Assembly: GCF_016735495.2 (NCBI RefSeq)
Contig: NZ_JAERQY020000001.1
Coordinates: forward strand, 1,302,001-1,366,000
Source of the DNA: Lysobacter sp. MMG2
GTDB lineage: Bacteria; Pseudomonadota; Gammaproteobacteria; Xanthomonadales; Xanthomonadaceae
Reading direction: 5' to 3'
DNA length: 64,000 nt
The position numbers and the translations under genes are program-made. The notes below the pieces were generated by a model. It searched no databases. It saw only the letters and a list, made by a program, of their open reading frames with translations, and had not been told where the DNA came from. The stretch's first letter is position 1. Every line of letters begins with the position of its first letter. Below are positions 9,600 to 18,488 of the stretch, piece after piece.

Positions 9600-10964
9600 T
9601 CAGGCGGCGGGCCACCAGACCTGCACCCGCAGCCCGGGCGCACGGTCGAGCAGTTCGATCCGTCCGCCGTGCCGGTGCACGATCGCCCGCACGAGGCTCA
9701 AGCCCAGGCCGCTGCCCGGCGTGCCGCGATGCGATTCCAGGCGCTGGAAGCGGTCGAACACCCGTTCGCGGTCGGCTTCGGGAATGCCCGGCCCTTCGTC
9801 GTCGATGCACAACACCACGCCGCCGGGCCCCGCCTGCAACGACAGTGCGACTTCGCTGCCGGCCGGTGCGTACTTCAGCGCGTTGTCGAGCAGGTTCACC
9901 AGCATCTGGAAGAGCTGGTCGCGGTCGCCATGCACGCTTGCCGGTTCCAGCGAGGTGCGCAGGCGCACGCTGCGTTCGGCGCCGATGGGCGTGTACAGCT
10001 CGGCCGCATCGGCGGCCAGTGCGGACAGGTCCAGCACGGGACCGCTGCCCGCCGGCGGCTGGGCTTCGATGCGTGCAAGCCTCAGCAGCGCGCCGAAGGT
10101 GGTGAGCAGCTGGTCGGTCTCCTGCACGGCGCCGTCGAGTGCGGCGCGCTCCGGCGGCGTTGCGCCGGGCCGGTGGCGCAGATCCTCCAGGCGATTGCGC
10201 AATCGCGTGAGCGGCGTGCGCAGGTCGTGTGCGATGTGGTCGGTGGCGTGGCGCACACCGCCGAGCAGATCCTCGATCCGGTCGAGCATCGCGTTGAAGC
10301 GGCGACCGAGGCGATCGAACGCATCGCCGCTGCCGTCCAGCGGCACGCGCAGCCCGAGCTCGCCGCCGCCCACGCGCGCGGCGGTGAGGTCCAGGCTGCT
10401 CAGGCGTCGCGATACCCAGCGCGAAGTGAACCAACCCACTAGCACGCCCAGCGACGCGGCCACCGCCAGCGCCACCAGCGCCGTGCGCAGCATCAGATGC
10501 AGGAAACGGTCCTGCGATTGCAGGCGCAGCCCCGTGAGCAGCGTCTCGCCTCCCGGCAGCGGTTGCAGTTGCGCCAGCACGCGCATCGAATGCGCGCCAT
10601 CGCCCGGTGCGTCCGGATCCGCATGTTCGAATGTCGTCCAGCGTGCGCCTTTCGTGGCGCTCATCGCGGACACGTCGCCGATCTCGGCCTTGCCGTTGGC
10701 CGCGATCAACGCGTACACCGCATCCGGATCGTCCGGCGCATCGAGCCGGTCGCGCAGTTCCTGCGCCAGCGCCGCGCGTCCGCCATCGCGATACAGCTGC
10801 ATCAACCCGGCGGCGTCGGTACGCACCAGCTCGCGCGCGTCCTGCAGCAGCAGCGTCGATACCGCCACATACACGCCTGCGCCCAGCAGCACGAACGCCA
10901 GCAGGAACGAACCCGCCACCGCCAGGGCGAGCCGCGTGCTGGTGGAACGCAGCGGGCGGCTCAT
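9600..10964 (-). CDS. Two-component sensor histidine kinase
   Basis: A 454-residue membrane kinase. A first membrane segment spans about 11-39. A periplasmic sensor region of about 120 residues follows, then a second membrane segment at about 159-179 ending in W-F-T-S-R-W. After these come HAMP, a HisKA domain with the phospho-acceptor in HIAHDLRTPLTRLRNRL (His246), and a C-terminal HATPase with QLFQMLVNLLDNALKYA (N box), CIDDEGPGIPEADRERVFDRF (G1/F) and GSGLGLSLVRAI (G2). The start ATG at 10964 overlaps the regulator's stop by 4 nt. The signal is unknown. The adjacent Asr-like peptide hints at an envelope or acid stimulus, which is inference. Confidence 0.92.
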   Translation of the reverse strand: MSRPLRSTSTRLALAVAGSFLLAFVLLGAGVYVAVSTLLLQDARELVRTDAAGLMQLYRDGGRAALAQELRDRLDAPDDPDAVYALIAANGKAEIGDVSAMSATKGARWTTFEHADPDAPGDGAHSMRVLAQLQPLPGGETLLTGLRLQSQDRFLHLMLRTALVALAVAASLGVLVGWFTSRWVSRRLSSLDLTAARVGGGELGLRVPLDGSGDAFDRLGRRFNAMLDRIEDLLGGVRHATDHIAHDLRTPLTRLRNRLEDLRHRPGATPPERAALDGAVQETDQLLTTFGALLRLARIEAQPPAGSGPVLDLSALAADAAELYTPIGAERSVRLRTSLEPASVHGDRDQLFQMLVNLLDNALKYAPAGSEVALSLQAGPGGVVLCIDDEGPGIPEADRERVFDRFQRLESHRGTPGSGLGLSLVRAIVHRHGGRIELLDRAPGLRVQVWWPAA

Positions 10965-11638
10965 TCGCCCAGCCGGTAGCCGGCGCCGCGCACCGTGTGC
11001 AGCAGCGGGCGTTCGAATCCGTGGTCGATCTTCTGCCGCAGCCGGCTGATGTGCACGTCGATGACGTTGGTCTGCGGATCGAAATGGTAGTCCCACACCG
11101 CTTCCAGCAGCATCGTGCGCGTGACCACGCGGCCGGCCTGGCGCATCAGGTATTCGAGCAGGCGAAACTCGCGGGGCTGCAATTCGATGCGCTTGCCGTT
11201 GCGGCGCGCATCGCGGGCGAGCAGGTCCAGCTCCAGATCGTTCACCTGCAACCGCGTCGGCTCGCGCTGCGCATCGTCGCGATGACGACGCACGATGCTG
11301 TCCACGCGCGCGCTCAGTTCGGAATACGCGAACGGTTTGACGAGGTAATCGTCGGCGCCGGCACGCAATCCCTCGACGCGGTGATCGACTGCACCCAGCG
11401 CGGTGAGCAGCAGCAGCGGCGTGCGATTGCCTGCGCCGCGCAGCGTCTGCAGCAGGACCAGGCCGTCCAGTCCCGGCAGCATGCGGTCCAGGACGATCGC
11501 GTCGAAGGTCTCGGTGGTCGCCAGGAACAGGCCCTGCTTGCCGTCGCCGGCATGGTCGACGGTGTGCCCGTCCTCGCGCAGGCCCTTGTCGATGAAGGCG
11601 GCGGTGTGGGGATCGTCTTCGATCAGCAGGACGCGCAT
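10961..11638 (-). CDS. OmpR/PhoB-family response regulator
   Basis: A 225-residue regulator. The receiver domain (1-115) has the acidic pocket IEDD at the N terminus, the phosphorylation site in FDAIVLDRMLPGLDG (Asp51), the T of LLLLTALG and the Lys of DDYLVKPF. The C-terminal winged helix (about 130-223) carries ELQPREFRLLEYLMRQAGRVVTRTMLLEAVWDYHFDPQTN and the conserved end HISRLRQKID...IHTVRG-like GAGYRLGE. It is coupled to the downstream kinase by an ATGA overlap. Target genes are unknown. A terminator separates it from the small gene upstream, so it must have its own promoter near 11640-11660. Confidence 0.95.
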   Translation of the reverse strand: MRVLLIEDDPHTAAFIDKGLREDGHTVDHAGDGKQGLFLATTETFDAIVLDRMLPGLDGLVLLQTLRGAGNRTPLLLLTALGAVDHRVEGLRAGADDYLVKPFAYSELSARVDSIVRRHRDDAQREPTRLQVNDLELDLLARDARRNGKRIELQPREFRLLEYLMRQAGRVVTRTMLLEAVWDYHFDPQTNVIDVHISRLRQKIDHGFERPLLHTVRGAGYRLGE

Positions 11639-11655
11639 GGCAACTCCGGACGGCT

Positions 11656-11695
11656 GAAAAAGGATACCCCGCCGGTGCGCACCGACGGGGTATCC
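11656..11695 (-). terminator. Rho-independent terminator after the Asr-like gene
   Basis: Stem GGATACCCCG (11662-11671) pairs with CGGGGTATCC (11686-11695), with an inner CGGTGCGCACCG palindrome extending it. Read on the minus strand it is followed by a TTTTT tract (11656-11660 on the plus strand is A-rich). It ends transcription from the 59-codon gene before the response regulator. Confidence 0.85.
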
Positions 11696-11730
11696 GCCCG
11701 CGTTGCGCGGGCTCCGGGGATCGTCAGCGC

Positions 11731-11910
11731 TCAGCTCTTCTTGGCGTCGCTCTTGGTGGAAGCCGGGGCAGCCTCGGCCTTCTTGGCATGCTTGTGCTTG
11801 GAGACCGTGGTCTTGGCCGGCGCGGCCGGCGCAGTGGCCGGCGGAGCGGCCAGCGCGGAACCGGCCAGCGCGGTCAGGGCAACGGCGAACAGGGACTTGC
11901 GCAGGTTCAT
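11731..11910 (-). CDS. Small secreted Ala/Lys/His-rich protein, Asr-like
   Basis: A 59-residue protein too short for many gene callers. It has a clear signal peptide (MNLRKSLFAVALTALAGSALA, cleavage expected after ALA) and a low-complexity mature part of Ala, Pro, Lys, Thr and His with the segment APAKTTVSKHKHAKKAEAAP. This composition and wording resemble acid-shock protein Asr of enterobacteria, which is periplasmic and RstA/PhoB-controlled. An AAGGAG ribosome-binding site lies 7 nt before the ATG, and a strong terminator follows the stop. It lies immediately upstream of an OmpR-type two-component system, paralleling the Asr link to RstAB. Orthology is not proven. Confidence 0.75.
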   Translation of the reverse strand: MNLRKSLFAVALTALAGSALAAPPATAPAAPAKTTVSKHKHAKKAEAAPASTKSDAKKS

Positions 11911-12116
11911 GGGTGACTCCTTGGATAAGACGGGGATGACTTGGACGAGGGTTTCAACTCGGGCGGGGACTCGCTTCCCGACCGCAGGAACAGATTGCGC
12001 GCGCAGGGTTCTCCGCAGGATTTCCGGCGGATTAACTATCGGTAATGTTCGGGAGCGGTTTTGGAGGGCGGCGTTGGCGTGCTTCGCACACGCAGGCGCC
12101 CTTCGAACACGCAGGC
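11911..12116. other. Intergenic region upstream of the Asr-like gene
   Basis: About 200 nt without a supported gene. It must hold the promoter of the minus-strand Asr-like gene. Two copies of ACACGCAGGCG occur near 12088 and 12107, just before the REPIN. No other structure was recognised. Confidence 0.4.
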
Positions 12117-12215
12117 GTCATTCCCGCGAAGGCGGGAATCCAACCGTCAGTGCATCACGCCTTCCGGAGAGCGAAGAAGGTCGGGGCGTTGGATCCCCGC
12201 CTTCGCGGGGATGAC
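12117..12215. repeat. REPIN: paired inverted REP-like palindromes
   Basis: Two 28-bp units in inverted orientation, 12117-12144 and 12188-12215. They are identical except for two compensating changes (CATT/GGAAT in one, CATC/GGGAT in the other). Each unit is itself a hairpin of the form CCCGC-GAAG-GCGGG. The 43-bp spacer also has partial dyad symmetry. This is the layout of a REP doublet (REPIN), a short non-autonomous element dispersed by RAYT transposases in other genomes. It lies between the stops and starts of minus-strand genes and could add a transcript-end hairpin for the DUF4145-like gene. Confidence 0.85.
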
Positions 12216-12244
12216 GGCTTCAAACGCGGAGTCTGGCGACACTC

Positions 12245-12946
12245 TCACGCTGCCCCGCTGCCCCGACGCAACGGCACCGGCGCCGTGGCGATGCGCGCCT
12301 TCAGATCGCTCATCGTGCCGGGCAGCACCACCAGGTAGGTGATCAACTGCTCGGCCAGTTCCAGCAGCAGTTCCGCGGTGGCCTTGTCGATCGTCGCCTC
12401 GTCCTCGAACTGTCGCCCGAACGTCCCGCCCGGCGCGAGCAGTTGCGCGACGTCCTGCAGCGGACGCGACAGGTCCACGTCCTGCTGCAGCGCTTCGAGC
12501 TTGCGCGAGAGCGACAGGTCGCCCTTGTCTTCGGCGAGCATGCGCGCGGCCAGTCCGCCCAGCAGGTGGCGCACGACCAGCGAACTGGCGCCCCACTCGG
12601 CGCGGTTGTAGAGCTTCAGCGCCGACTCGTAACTGCGCGCCAGCGGCGCCGCCAGCGACTGCAGATGATCCACCCCCGCCATCGCCTCCCGCCCGCCCGG
12701 GCCGGGATGGCAGAACAGGCCGGCGTCCTTGCGGGTGCCGTCGCTCTCCAGCAGCTGGATGAAGAGCACCTCGCGTTCGCAACGCGCACATTCCAGCTCG
12801 CTCGCCGCCACTTGCCGGCCGTGTTCCTGCCAGGTGCTCGCCTCGAACACCGCCTCTTTGAGGCAATGGGGGCAGAGCATCTCGACCGTGCGAGGGAAGG
12901 TGTTCGAGAAACGGGACTGGACGAGAGCATCGTGGACCAGTTGCAT
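12245..12946 (-). CDS. DUF4145-like protein with zinc-ribbon N terminus
   Basis: A 233-residue cytoplasmic protein. The N-terminal part has two CxxC pairs (MLCPHCLKEAVF and ELECARCEREVLF), suggesting a zinc ribbon. The central and C-terminal parts are helical, with PLARSYESALKLYNRAEWGASSLVVRHLLGGLAARML resembling DUF4145-type domains often found in restriction or defence-related proteins. The ATG at 12946 is preceded by GAAGAGGAGG with good spacing, so it is preferred to an upstream ATG at 13036. It follows trpE by 147 nt on the same strand. Function unknown. Confidence 0.65.
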   Translation of the reverse strand: MQLVHDALVQSRFSNTFPRTVEMLCPHCLKEAVFEASTWQEHGRQVAASELECARCEREVLFIQLLESDGTRKDAGLFCHPGPGGREAMAGVDHLQSLAAPLARSYESALKLYNRAEWGASSLVVRHLLGGLAARMLAEDKGDLSLSRKLEALQQDVDLSRPLQDVAQLLAPGGTFGRQFEDEATIDKATAELLLELAEQLITYLVVLPGTMSDLKARIATAPVPLRRGSGAA

Positions 12947-13092
12947 GGCCGCCTCCTCTTCCCGCGGCGCTGCATCGCCGCCGTAGTCCGCAGTGAATAC
13001 CGCCGTTTGTGAATAAAACGTTGTGGCGGCGCGCATGCGGTCACGCGCGTGCGAGATGAAGGCGGCGTGGAGGCGGCTTTACGCGATCCTCG

Positions 13093-14580
13093 TCACAGTC
13101 CGCGTGCGGCCTGCGCCACCGCGCGAAACAGGGCCCGGCCCTTGTTCATCGTTTCTTCCCACTCCATCGCCGGATCGGAGTCGTAGACGATGCCCGCGCC
13201 GGCCTGCACGTACAGGCGCCCGTCCTGGATGACGGCGGTGCGGATCGCGATGGCGGTGTCGGCATCGCCGCTGCGGCCGGGCTCGCCCCAGCCGAGGTAA
13301 CCGATGGAACCGGCGTAGACGTTGCGCTTGATGGGCTCCAGTTCGCGGATCACTTCCAGCGCGCGGATCTTCGGCGCACCGCTGACGGTGCCGGCCGGGA
13401 ACGTCGCGCGCAGCACGTCGGCGTAACTCAGGCCCGGCTTCAACGTGCCGGTGACCTCGCTGACGATGTGCATGACGTGGCTGTAGCGTTCGATCACGAA
13501 CTGCTCGCCCACTTCCACCGTGCCGGCCTCGGACACACGACCGACGTCGTTGCGGCCCAGGTCGATCAGCATCAAGTGCTCGGCGCGTTCCTTCGGATCG
13601 GCCAGCAGCTCGGCTTCCAGCGCGGCGTCCTGCTCGGGCGTTTCGCCGCGCGGGCGGGTGCCGGCGATGGGGCGCACGGTGACATGGCCGTCCTGCAGGC
13701 GTACCAGGATCTCCGGCGAAGAGCCCACCACCTGCGTGCCGCCGACATCGAGGTAGTACATGTACGGCGACGGATTCAGCGCACGCAGCGCGCGGTAGAC
13801 ATCCACCGGACGCGCCTTGAAAGGCACCGACAGGCGCTGGCTCAACACGACCTGGAAGATGTCGCCGGCGCGGATGTATTCCTTCGATTTCTCCACCGCG
13901 TCGATGAAGCCCTCGCGGGTGAAGCCGGACACGAAATCGCCCTCGTCCAGCAGGCGGCCTTCCAGCGTTTCCGGATAGCCCGGCCCGCCCTGGCGCAGTC
14001 GGTGCACGAGTTCGTCCAGGCGGCGGTTCGCGCGCGCCATCGACCGCGGCTCCGACGGGTCGGCGTGGACGATCAGGTACAGCCGGCCCTTGAGGTTGTC
14101 GAACACCGCCAGCTCATCGCTCTGCATCAACAGGATGTCGGGCGTGCCGAGTTCGTCGGGCTTGTCGCTGCCGGCAAGCCGGGGCTCGATGTACTGGATG
14201 CACTCGAAGCCGAACCAGCCCACCAGCCCGCCGGTGAAGCCCGGCAGCCCCGGGATGTTGGGCACGCTGTGCATGGCGCGCAGGCGTTCGACTTCGGCGA
14301 AGGGATCGTCGACGAGGCGGCTTTCGATCAGCTCGCCGTCCTCGGTCACGAACAGCGTGTGCCCGGCGAACGCGTACACGCGCCGCGCCGGCAGGCCGAT
14401 GATCGAATAGCGGCCGAAGCGCTCGCCGCCTTCGACCGACTCGAACAGATAGGTGTGCGGGCCGTCGGCAAGCTTGAGGTAGACCGACAGCGGCGTGTCG
14501 AGGTCGCTCAGGACCTCGCGCACGACGGGAACGAGGGTGTGGCCGTCAGCGGTCTGCGGCTGGAAGGGATCGTTGGACAC
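13093..14580 (-). CDS. trpE: Anthranilate synthase component I
   Basis: Chorismate-utilising enzyme making anthranilate with TrpG. The start is the GTG at 14580 (read [19 protein letters not shown]), preceded by an AAGGAAA ribosome-binding site. The result is 495 residues, normal for the family. The N-terminal domain carries the feedback-site region [30 protein letters not shown] (LLES-like motif). The catalytic C-terminal half shows [29 protein letters not shown], and [18 protein letters not shown]. The first 35 nt are overlapped out of frame by a short Trp-containing frame that begins 115 nt upstream. trpG, D and C are a separate operon about 4 kb downstream. Confidence 0.97.
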   Translation of the reverse strand: MSNDPFQPQTADGHTLVPVVREVLSDLDTPLSVYLKLADGPHTYLFESVEGGERFGRYSIIGLPARRVYAFAGHTLFVTEDGELIESRLVDDPFAEVERLRAMHSVPNIPGLPGFTGGLVGWFGFECIQYIEPRLAGSDKPDELGTPDILLMQSDELAVFDNLKGRLYLIVHADPSEPRSMARANRRLDELVHRLRQGGPGYPETLEGRLLDEGDFVSGFTREGFIDAVEKSKEYIRAGDIFQVVLSQRLSVPFKARPVDVYRALRALNPSPYMYYLDVGGTQVVGSSPEILVRLQDGHVTVRPIAGTRPRGETPEQDAALEAELLADPKERAEHLMLIDLGRNDVGRVSEAGTVEVGEQFVIERYSHVMHIVSEVTGTLKPGLSYADVLRATFPAGTVSGAPKIRALEVIRELEPIKRNVYAGSIGYLGWGEPGRSGDADTAIAIRTAVIQDGRLYVQAGAGIVYDSDPAMEWEETMNKGRALFRAVAQAARGL

Positions 14581-14695
14581 GCAGCATTTCCTTGGAAGTC
14601 GACGAGAGGTGGGCAATGGCGGGCAGTCGCCATCGCCAACCCGCGCCGGCGCGGAAATGCGGGATCGTCCTGGAGGGTGCGGGCTCGCGGCTCAT
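14546..14695 (-). CDS. Putative Trp leader peptide overlapping trpE start
   Basis: A 49-codon frame starting [19 protein letters not shown], then W-R-W at codons 20-22. It runs through the trpE ribosome-binding site and stops 35 nt inside trpE in another frame. A TACAGT box (14703-14708 on the plus strand, minus orientation) ends 7 nt before its ATG, as in the trpG leader. The DNA GGGTTGGCGATGG is shared with the trpG leader. Because the frame crosses the trpE start, translation of the leader could control access to the trpE ribosome-binding site. This is inference. Confidence 0.45.
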   Translation of the reverse strand: MSREPAPSRTIPHFRAGAGWRWRLPAIAHLSSTSKEMLRVQRSLPAADR

Positions 14696-14713
14696 CACCC
14701 GTACTGTACCGGC

Positions 14714-15658
14714 TCAGCGCAGCGGCAGGCGAGCCGTCGCCAGCAGCGGACAGTGTTCGGGCAGATGCATGCGCAGCCGCGCCGGCACGCAGGCGATCTC
14801 GAAACGCCGTGCCTGCACGGGCTCGCCGTCGAGGTTGAGGGCCATCGGCGTTTCGGCTTCGATGACGAGCGCGCGCATGCGGGCGCGCTCGCCCACGCGC
14901 TCCAGTGCCGCGCCGCGGCCTTCGCGCACGAGCGTGCCGACGGTGGTGGCCAGCTCGCCGGAGAGTTCGGGAATCACCGTCAGGTCGAGCAGGCCGTCGT
15001 CGATGCGCGCGTCCGGGCACAGGACCTGCCCGCCGCCGGCCTGGCGTCCGTTGCCCACGCCCAGTGCGATCAGTGCGCCGCGCCAGTCGAAGCCGTCCGC
15101 GTGCAGGTGCGCCACGATCGGTTCGATGCGGCCCACGCGCGCGATGCCCGTGACCAGATAGGCCAGGCCGCCGAGCAGCTTCTTCAGGCCGTCGTCGGTC
15201 TCCACGGTGACTTCGGTGCCGAAGCCGCCGCTGGCGAGGTTGGCGCACCAGTGGCGTTCGCCGTCGGCCGCCACACGCAACAGGTCGATCGCGTGGGGCG
15301 TGGTGCCGCGTATCAGTCGCAGGGCGTCGAGCGGTTCCTGCGGGATCGTCGCGGCAGTGGCGAAATCGTTCGCCGTGCCCAACGGCACGAGGCCGAGGGC
15401 GGGCAAGGCGTCGGCGTCTTCATCGCGATCGGCGAGCGCCGCGGCCACTTCGCCCAGCGTGCCGTCGCCGCCCGCGGCGATGACGCACGATGCGCCGTCG
15501 GCCAGGGCTTCATCGACGTGGCGCTTCGCATCGCCCCGCTCCCAGCTCACGCGCACGTCGAGCGCGACGCCGGCTTCGCGCATCGAGGCGACCGCCTCGC
15601 GCAACGCGTCGTCGGCCGCGGATTTTCCGTTGAGGAGCAAGCGCCAGTGATCGGCCAT
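14714..15658 (-). CDS. yegS: YegS/DAGK-family lipid kinase
   Basis: A 314-residue diacylglycerol-kinase-catalytic-domain protein. The nucleotide loop is [18 protein letters not shown] (GGDGT), followed by [15 protein letters not shown] (G-T-x-N-D). The C-terminal beta-sandwich half includes [27 protein letters not shown] and the NLDGEPV signature. The family phosphorylates lipids such as phosphatidylglycerol (YegS) at the membrane face. The natural substrate here is unknown. It is soluble with no signal peptide. Its stop is only 18 nt upstream of the trpE leader frame. Confidence 0.88.
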   Translation of the reverse strand: MADHWRLLLNGKSAADDALREAVASMREAGVALDVRVSWERGDAKRHVDEALADGASCVIAAGGDGTLGEVAAALADRDEDADALPALGLVPLGTANDFATAATIPQEPLDALRLIRGTTPHAIDLLRVAADGERHWCANLASGGFGTEVTVETDDGLKKLLGGLAYLVTGIARVGRIEPIVAHLHADGFDWRGALIALGVGNGRQAGGGQVLCPDARIDDGLLDLTVIPELSGELATTVGTLVREGRGAALERVGERARMRALVIEAETPMALNLDGEPVQARRFEIACVPARLRMHLPEHCPLLATARLPLR

Positions 15659-15773
15659 CGCGTCTGTGTTCGGGGACCAGCGCGCAGGCTACGCAATGCG
15701 GGCGCGAGCGGTCGTGAACATGCGATCTGCGTGCACGCGTGCGAAATCCCGGGACGCGTCACATCTCCGTCAT

Positions 15774-15873
15774 CGAAGATCGGGAGAATCAGAGTCCATC
15801 TTCAAGGACGACGGGCGGAGGCGGGATTGCCTCCAAGTATTCCGCGGCAGGCCAGCGATGGCCTGCCGTTTTG
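15774..15873 (+). ncRNA. Candidate small RNA with three hairpins and terminator
   Basis: In the 226-nt gap between the lipid kinase (minus, start 15658) and rraA (minus, stop 15885), the plus strand holds three successive stem-loops. They are GAAGAT/ATCTTC (15775-15780 and 15797-15802), GGAGGC/GCCTCC with a 6-nt loop (15816-15833), and a strong CGGCAGGCC/GGCCTGCCG stem (15845-15868) followed directly by TTTT. The U-tract orientation is plus, yet no plus-strand protein gene precedes it. The simplest reading is a free-standing RNA of about 100 nt. I see no convincing -35/-10 pair, so the 5' end is approximate. Confidence 0.5.
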
Positions 15874-15884
15874 CTTTGCGAAGA

Positions 15885-16358
15885 TCAGCGCAAATCGGTA
15901 TCGGCCACGACCACGCCGTCTTCGTCCGCGCACAGCCAGTCGCCCGCGCGGATGCGTACGCCGCCGAATTCCACGTCCACGTCGCGCTCGCCCGCGCCGA
16001 GCTTGTCGGTCTTGCGCGGGCAGGTGCCCAGCGCCTTCACGCCCAGGTCGATCACGCCAATGGCGTCGCTGTCGCGGATCACGCCGAACACCACCACGCC
16101 GGCCCAGTTGTTCTCCGCGGCCTTGGCGGCGAGCAGGTCGCCGAGCATCGCGCGGCGCGTGGAGCCGCCGCCGTCGATCACCAGCACGCGGCCCTGCCCC
16201 GGTTCCTCGACGGCTTCGCGAACACGCGAGTTGTCCTCGAATGCCTTGACCGTGCTGACCACGCCGTTGAACGCGATCCGGCCGCCGAAATCCATCAGCG
16301 GCAGATCGACGACGCGCACCTGCGCGTCGTGCAGGTCACACAGGTCGCAGGTCTTCAT
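15885..16358 (-). CDS. rraA: RraA-family protein (regulator of ribonuclease E activity A)
   Basis: A 157-residue protein of the RraA/HMG-aldolase fold, near the E. coli RraA length of 161. Typical segments are [16 protein letters not shown] (start region), [32 protein letters not shown] and [21 protein letters not shown]. In E. coli the trimer inhibits RNase E. Some homologues are instead 4-hydroxy-4-methyl-2-oxoglutarate aldolases, which these motifs do not exclude. The ATG overlaps the rpe stop by 4 nt, so the two are co-translated. Confidence 0.88.
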   Translation of the reverse strand: MKTCDLCDLHDAQVRVVDLPLMDFGGRIAFNGVVSTVKAFEDNSRVREAVEEPGQGRVLVIDGGGSTRRAMLGDLLAAKAAENNWAGVVVFGVIRDSDAIGVIDLGVKALGTCPRKTDKLGAGERDVDVEFGGVRIRAGDWLCADEDGVVVADTDLR

Positions 16359-17029
16359 CCGCGCACCTTCGTCACGGCGTCCTTCATTCGCTTGATGACG
16401 TCGGCATAGTCGGAGGCATTGAAGATCGCCGAGCCGGCGACGAAGGTGTCGGCGCCCGCCGCGGCGATTTCGGCGATGTTGTCGGCCTTCACGCCGCCGT
16501 CGATCTCCAGGCGGATCGGCTTGCCGGTGGCGTTGATCTTCTCGCGCACGCGGCGCAGCTTCTCCAGCGCGGAGGGAATGAAGCTCTGGCCGCCGAAGCC
16601 GGGGTTGACCGACATCAGCAGCACCATGTCCAGCTCCTCCAGCACCCAGTCCAGCACGTCGATCGGCGTGGCGGGATTGAGCACGAGCCCGGCCTGGCAG
16701 CCGTGCGACTTGATGAGCTGGATCGTGCGGTGCACGTGCGCGCTGGCTTCGGGGTGGAAGCTGATCAGCGTGGCGCCGGCCTTGGCGAAGTCGGGCACAA
16801 TGCGGTCCACCGGTTCGACCATCAGGTGCACGTCGATCGGCGCGGTGACGCCGTGCTTGCGCAGCGCCTCGCACACCATCGGGCCGATGGTCAGGTTGGG
16901 GACGTAGTGGTTGTCCATCACGTCGAAGTGCACCCAGTCGGCACCGGCCTTGAGGACGTTGTCGACCTCCTCGCCGAGCTTGGCGAAGTTGGCCGAGAGG
17001 ATGGACGGGGCGATGACCGTGGATTGCAT
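16355..17029 (-). CDS. rpe: Ribulose-phosphate 3-epimerase
   Basis: TIM-barrel epimerase interconverting ribulose 5-phosphate and xylulose 5-phosphate in the pentose phosphate pathway. The 224-residue product starts at [19 protein letters not shown] (17029). Further in-frame ATG upstream would add non-conserved residues. Signatures are [23 protein letters not shown] (metal ligands), [23 protein letters not shown], and [29 protein letters not shown]. It is coupled to rraA by a 4-nt overlap. The J-domain gene ends 40 nt upstream on the same strand. Confidence 0.97.
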   Translation of the reverse strand: MQSTVIAPSILSANFAKLGEEVDNVLKAGADWVHFDVMDNHYVPNLTIGPMVCEALRKHGVTAPIDVHLMVEPVDRIVPDFAKAGATLISFHPEASAHVHRTIQLIKSHGCQAGLVLNPATPIDVLDWVLEELDMVLLMSVNPGFGGQSFIPSALEKLRRVREKINATGKPIRLEIDGGVKADNIAEIAAAGADTFVAGSAIFNASDYADVIKRMKDAVTKVRG

Positions 17030-17069
17030 GAGGGAAGTCTCGGGAGCGGGGAGAACGGTGGAGCGGACG

Positions 17070-17405
17070 CTATCGACCACGACGCATCGTCTTGATGCGG
17101 TCGTAGGCCTGGTTGATCTCGCGCGCCTTGAGCTCGGCGTGCTCGCGCAGTTCGGCCGCGGCGCCGGCCATGCGGTCGGGGTGGTACTGGGCGATCAGGC
17201 GCCGGTAGGCCTGGTCGACCTCGGCATCGGTCGCATCCGACGTCAGGCCCAGCGCGGCATACGGGTTGTCCCGGCGCAGCTTGAACCAGTCGGTGTCGAA
17301 GGCATGGCCGATCAGCAGCCCGACCAGGGCCCCGAACAGCGGGTTGGTGCGGAACAGGGCGGCGCCCGCGAAGAAGCCGAGCAGCTTGCCGTACCAGCGT
17401 TTCAT
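17070..17405 (-). CDS. Small membrane-anchored J-domain protein
   Basis: A 111-residue protein. A glycine-rich hydrophobic N terminus ([12 protein letters not shown]...[15 protein letters not shown], residues 7-37) looks like the transmembrane/glycine-zipper anchor of DjlA. It is followed directly by a J domain ([36 protein letters not shown] at 75-77) to the C terminus. It lacks the central TerB-like domain of DjlA. It presumably recruits DnaK at the inner membrane. It is divergent from purC, with 134 nt between starts. Confidence 0.82.
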   Translation of the reverse strand: MKRWYGKLLGFFAGAALFRTNPLFGALVGLLIGHAFDTDWFKLRRDNPYAALGLTSDATDAEVDQAYRRLIAQYHPDRMAGAAAELREHAELKAREINQAYDRIKTMRRGR

Positions 17406-17539
17406 CGTCCTCCCGCGGGGTCGCGGCCGCCTGTTTAGGTCCATCGACAGTGTACCTGCACGCCGCCGCCGGCCGGCGTACACTGGCCGGCCCTGTCGCG
17501 CACGCGCGCGAGGCAAGGCGAGCGTCAGGCGGGGACTCC

Positions 17540-18484
17540 ATGCACCCATCGGGGATTCCTGCGTTGTCCACGACCCTGCTCCAGTCCGACCTTCCCGGCC
17601 TCCACCTGCGCCATCGCGGCAAGGTCCGCGACGTATTCGACCTGCCCGCCGACCGACTGCCCGCCGGCGCCGGCGAATGCCTGTTGATGGTCGCCACCGA
17701 CCGGCTCTCGGCCTTCGACGTGGTGCTGCCCGACCCGATCCCCGGCAAGGGCGAGATGCTCTGCCAGATCAGCAACTTCTGGTTCGGCAAGACCGAGCAC
17801 ATCATCCGCAACCACCTCACCGGCATCGACGTCGCTTCGGTCCTGCCGCAGGGCGTGGACGCCGCGCTGTACGGCAAGCGCGCGGTGGTGACCAAGCGCC
17901 TGAAGCCCGTGCCGGTGGAATGCATCGCGCGCGGCTACCTCATCGGCAGCGGCTGGAAGGACTACCAGCGCACCGGTCGCGTCAGCGGCATCGCCCTGCC
18001 CGACGGCCTGCGCCAGGCCGAGCAACTCGCCGAGCCGATCTTCACCCCGTCGACCAAGGCCGCCGTCGGCGACCATGACGAGAACATCGACTTCGACACC
18101 GCCGTGCGCACGGTCGGCGCAGACCTGGCCGAACAGGTGCGCGACGCGACGTTGCGCCTGTACAAGTTCGCCCGCGATTTCGCGGCCGAGCGCGGGATCA
18201 TCCTGGCCGACACCAAGTTCGAGTTTGGCCTGGATGCCGACGGCCGCCTGTACGTGATGGACGAGATGCTCACGCCGGACTCCTCGCGCTACTGGCCGGC
18301 CGATCAGTACGAAGTCGGCACCAGCCCGCCGAGCTACGACAAGCAGTTCGTGCGCGACTACCTGGAAACGCTGGACTGGAACAAGACGCCGCCGGGCCCG
18401 AACCTGCCGGCCGAGGTCATCGATCGCACGCGCGCGAAGTACGCCGAAGCGTTGATGAAGCTGGCGGGGATTTCGGTCGATTGA
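17540..18484 (+). CDS. purC: Phosphoribosylaminoimidazolesuccinocarboxamide synthase
   Basis: SAICAR synthetase of purine biosynthesis, joining aspartate to CAIR with ATP. The product is 314 residues, the long (yeast ADE1-like) form rather than the 237-residue E. coli form. Signatures are [53 protein letters not shown], and [24 protein letters not shown]. The ATG at 17540 is preceded by GGCGGGGA. It heads a probable operon with the DUF6714, SMR and DUF962 genes, all on the same strand with short gaps. Confidence 0.96.
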   Translation: MHPSGIPALSTTLLQSDLPGLHLRHRGKVRDVFDLPADRLPAGAGECLLMVATDRLSAFDVVLPDPIPGKGEMLCQISNFWFGKTEHIIRNHLTGIDVASVLPQGVDAALYGKRAVVTKRLKPVPVECIARGYLIGSGWKDYQRTGRVSGIALPDGLRQAEQLAEPIFTPSTKAAVGDHDENIDFDTAVRTVGADLAEQVRDATLRLYKFARDFAAERGIILADTKFEFGLDADGRLYVMDEMLTPDSSRYWPADQYEVGTSPPSYDKQFVRDYLETLDWNKTPPGPNLPAEVIDRTRAKYAEALMKLAGISVD

Positions 18485-18488
18485 GCCC

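Noticed and set aside
7428-10442. Plus-strand open frame of about 1000 codons across trpD, trpG and the kinase
   Set aside because: It spans three secure minus-strand genes and shows no domain. It is a GC-driven antisense frame.
15845-15872. Hairpin as the terminator of rraA
   Set aside because: On the minus strand the stem is not followed by T residues. The U-tract is only in the plus orientation.
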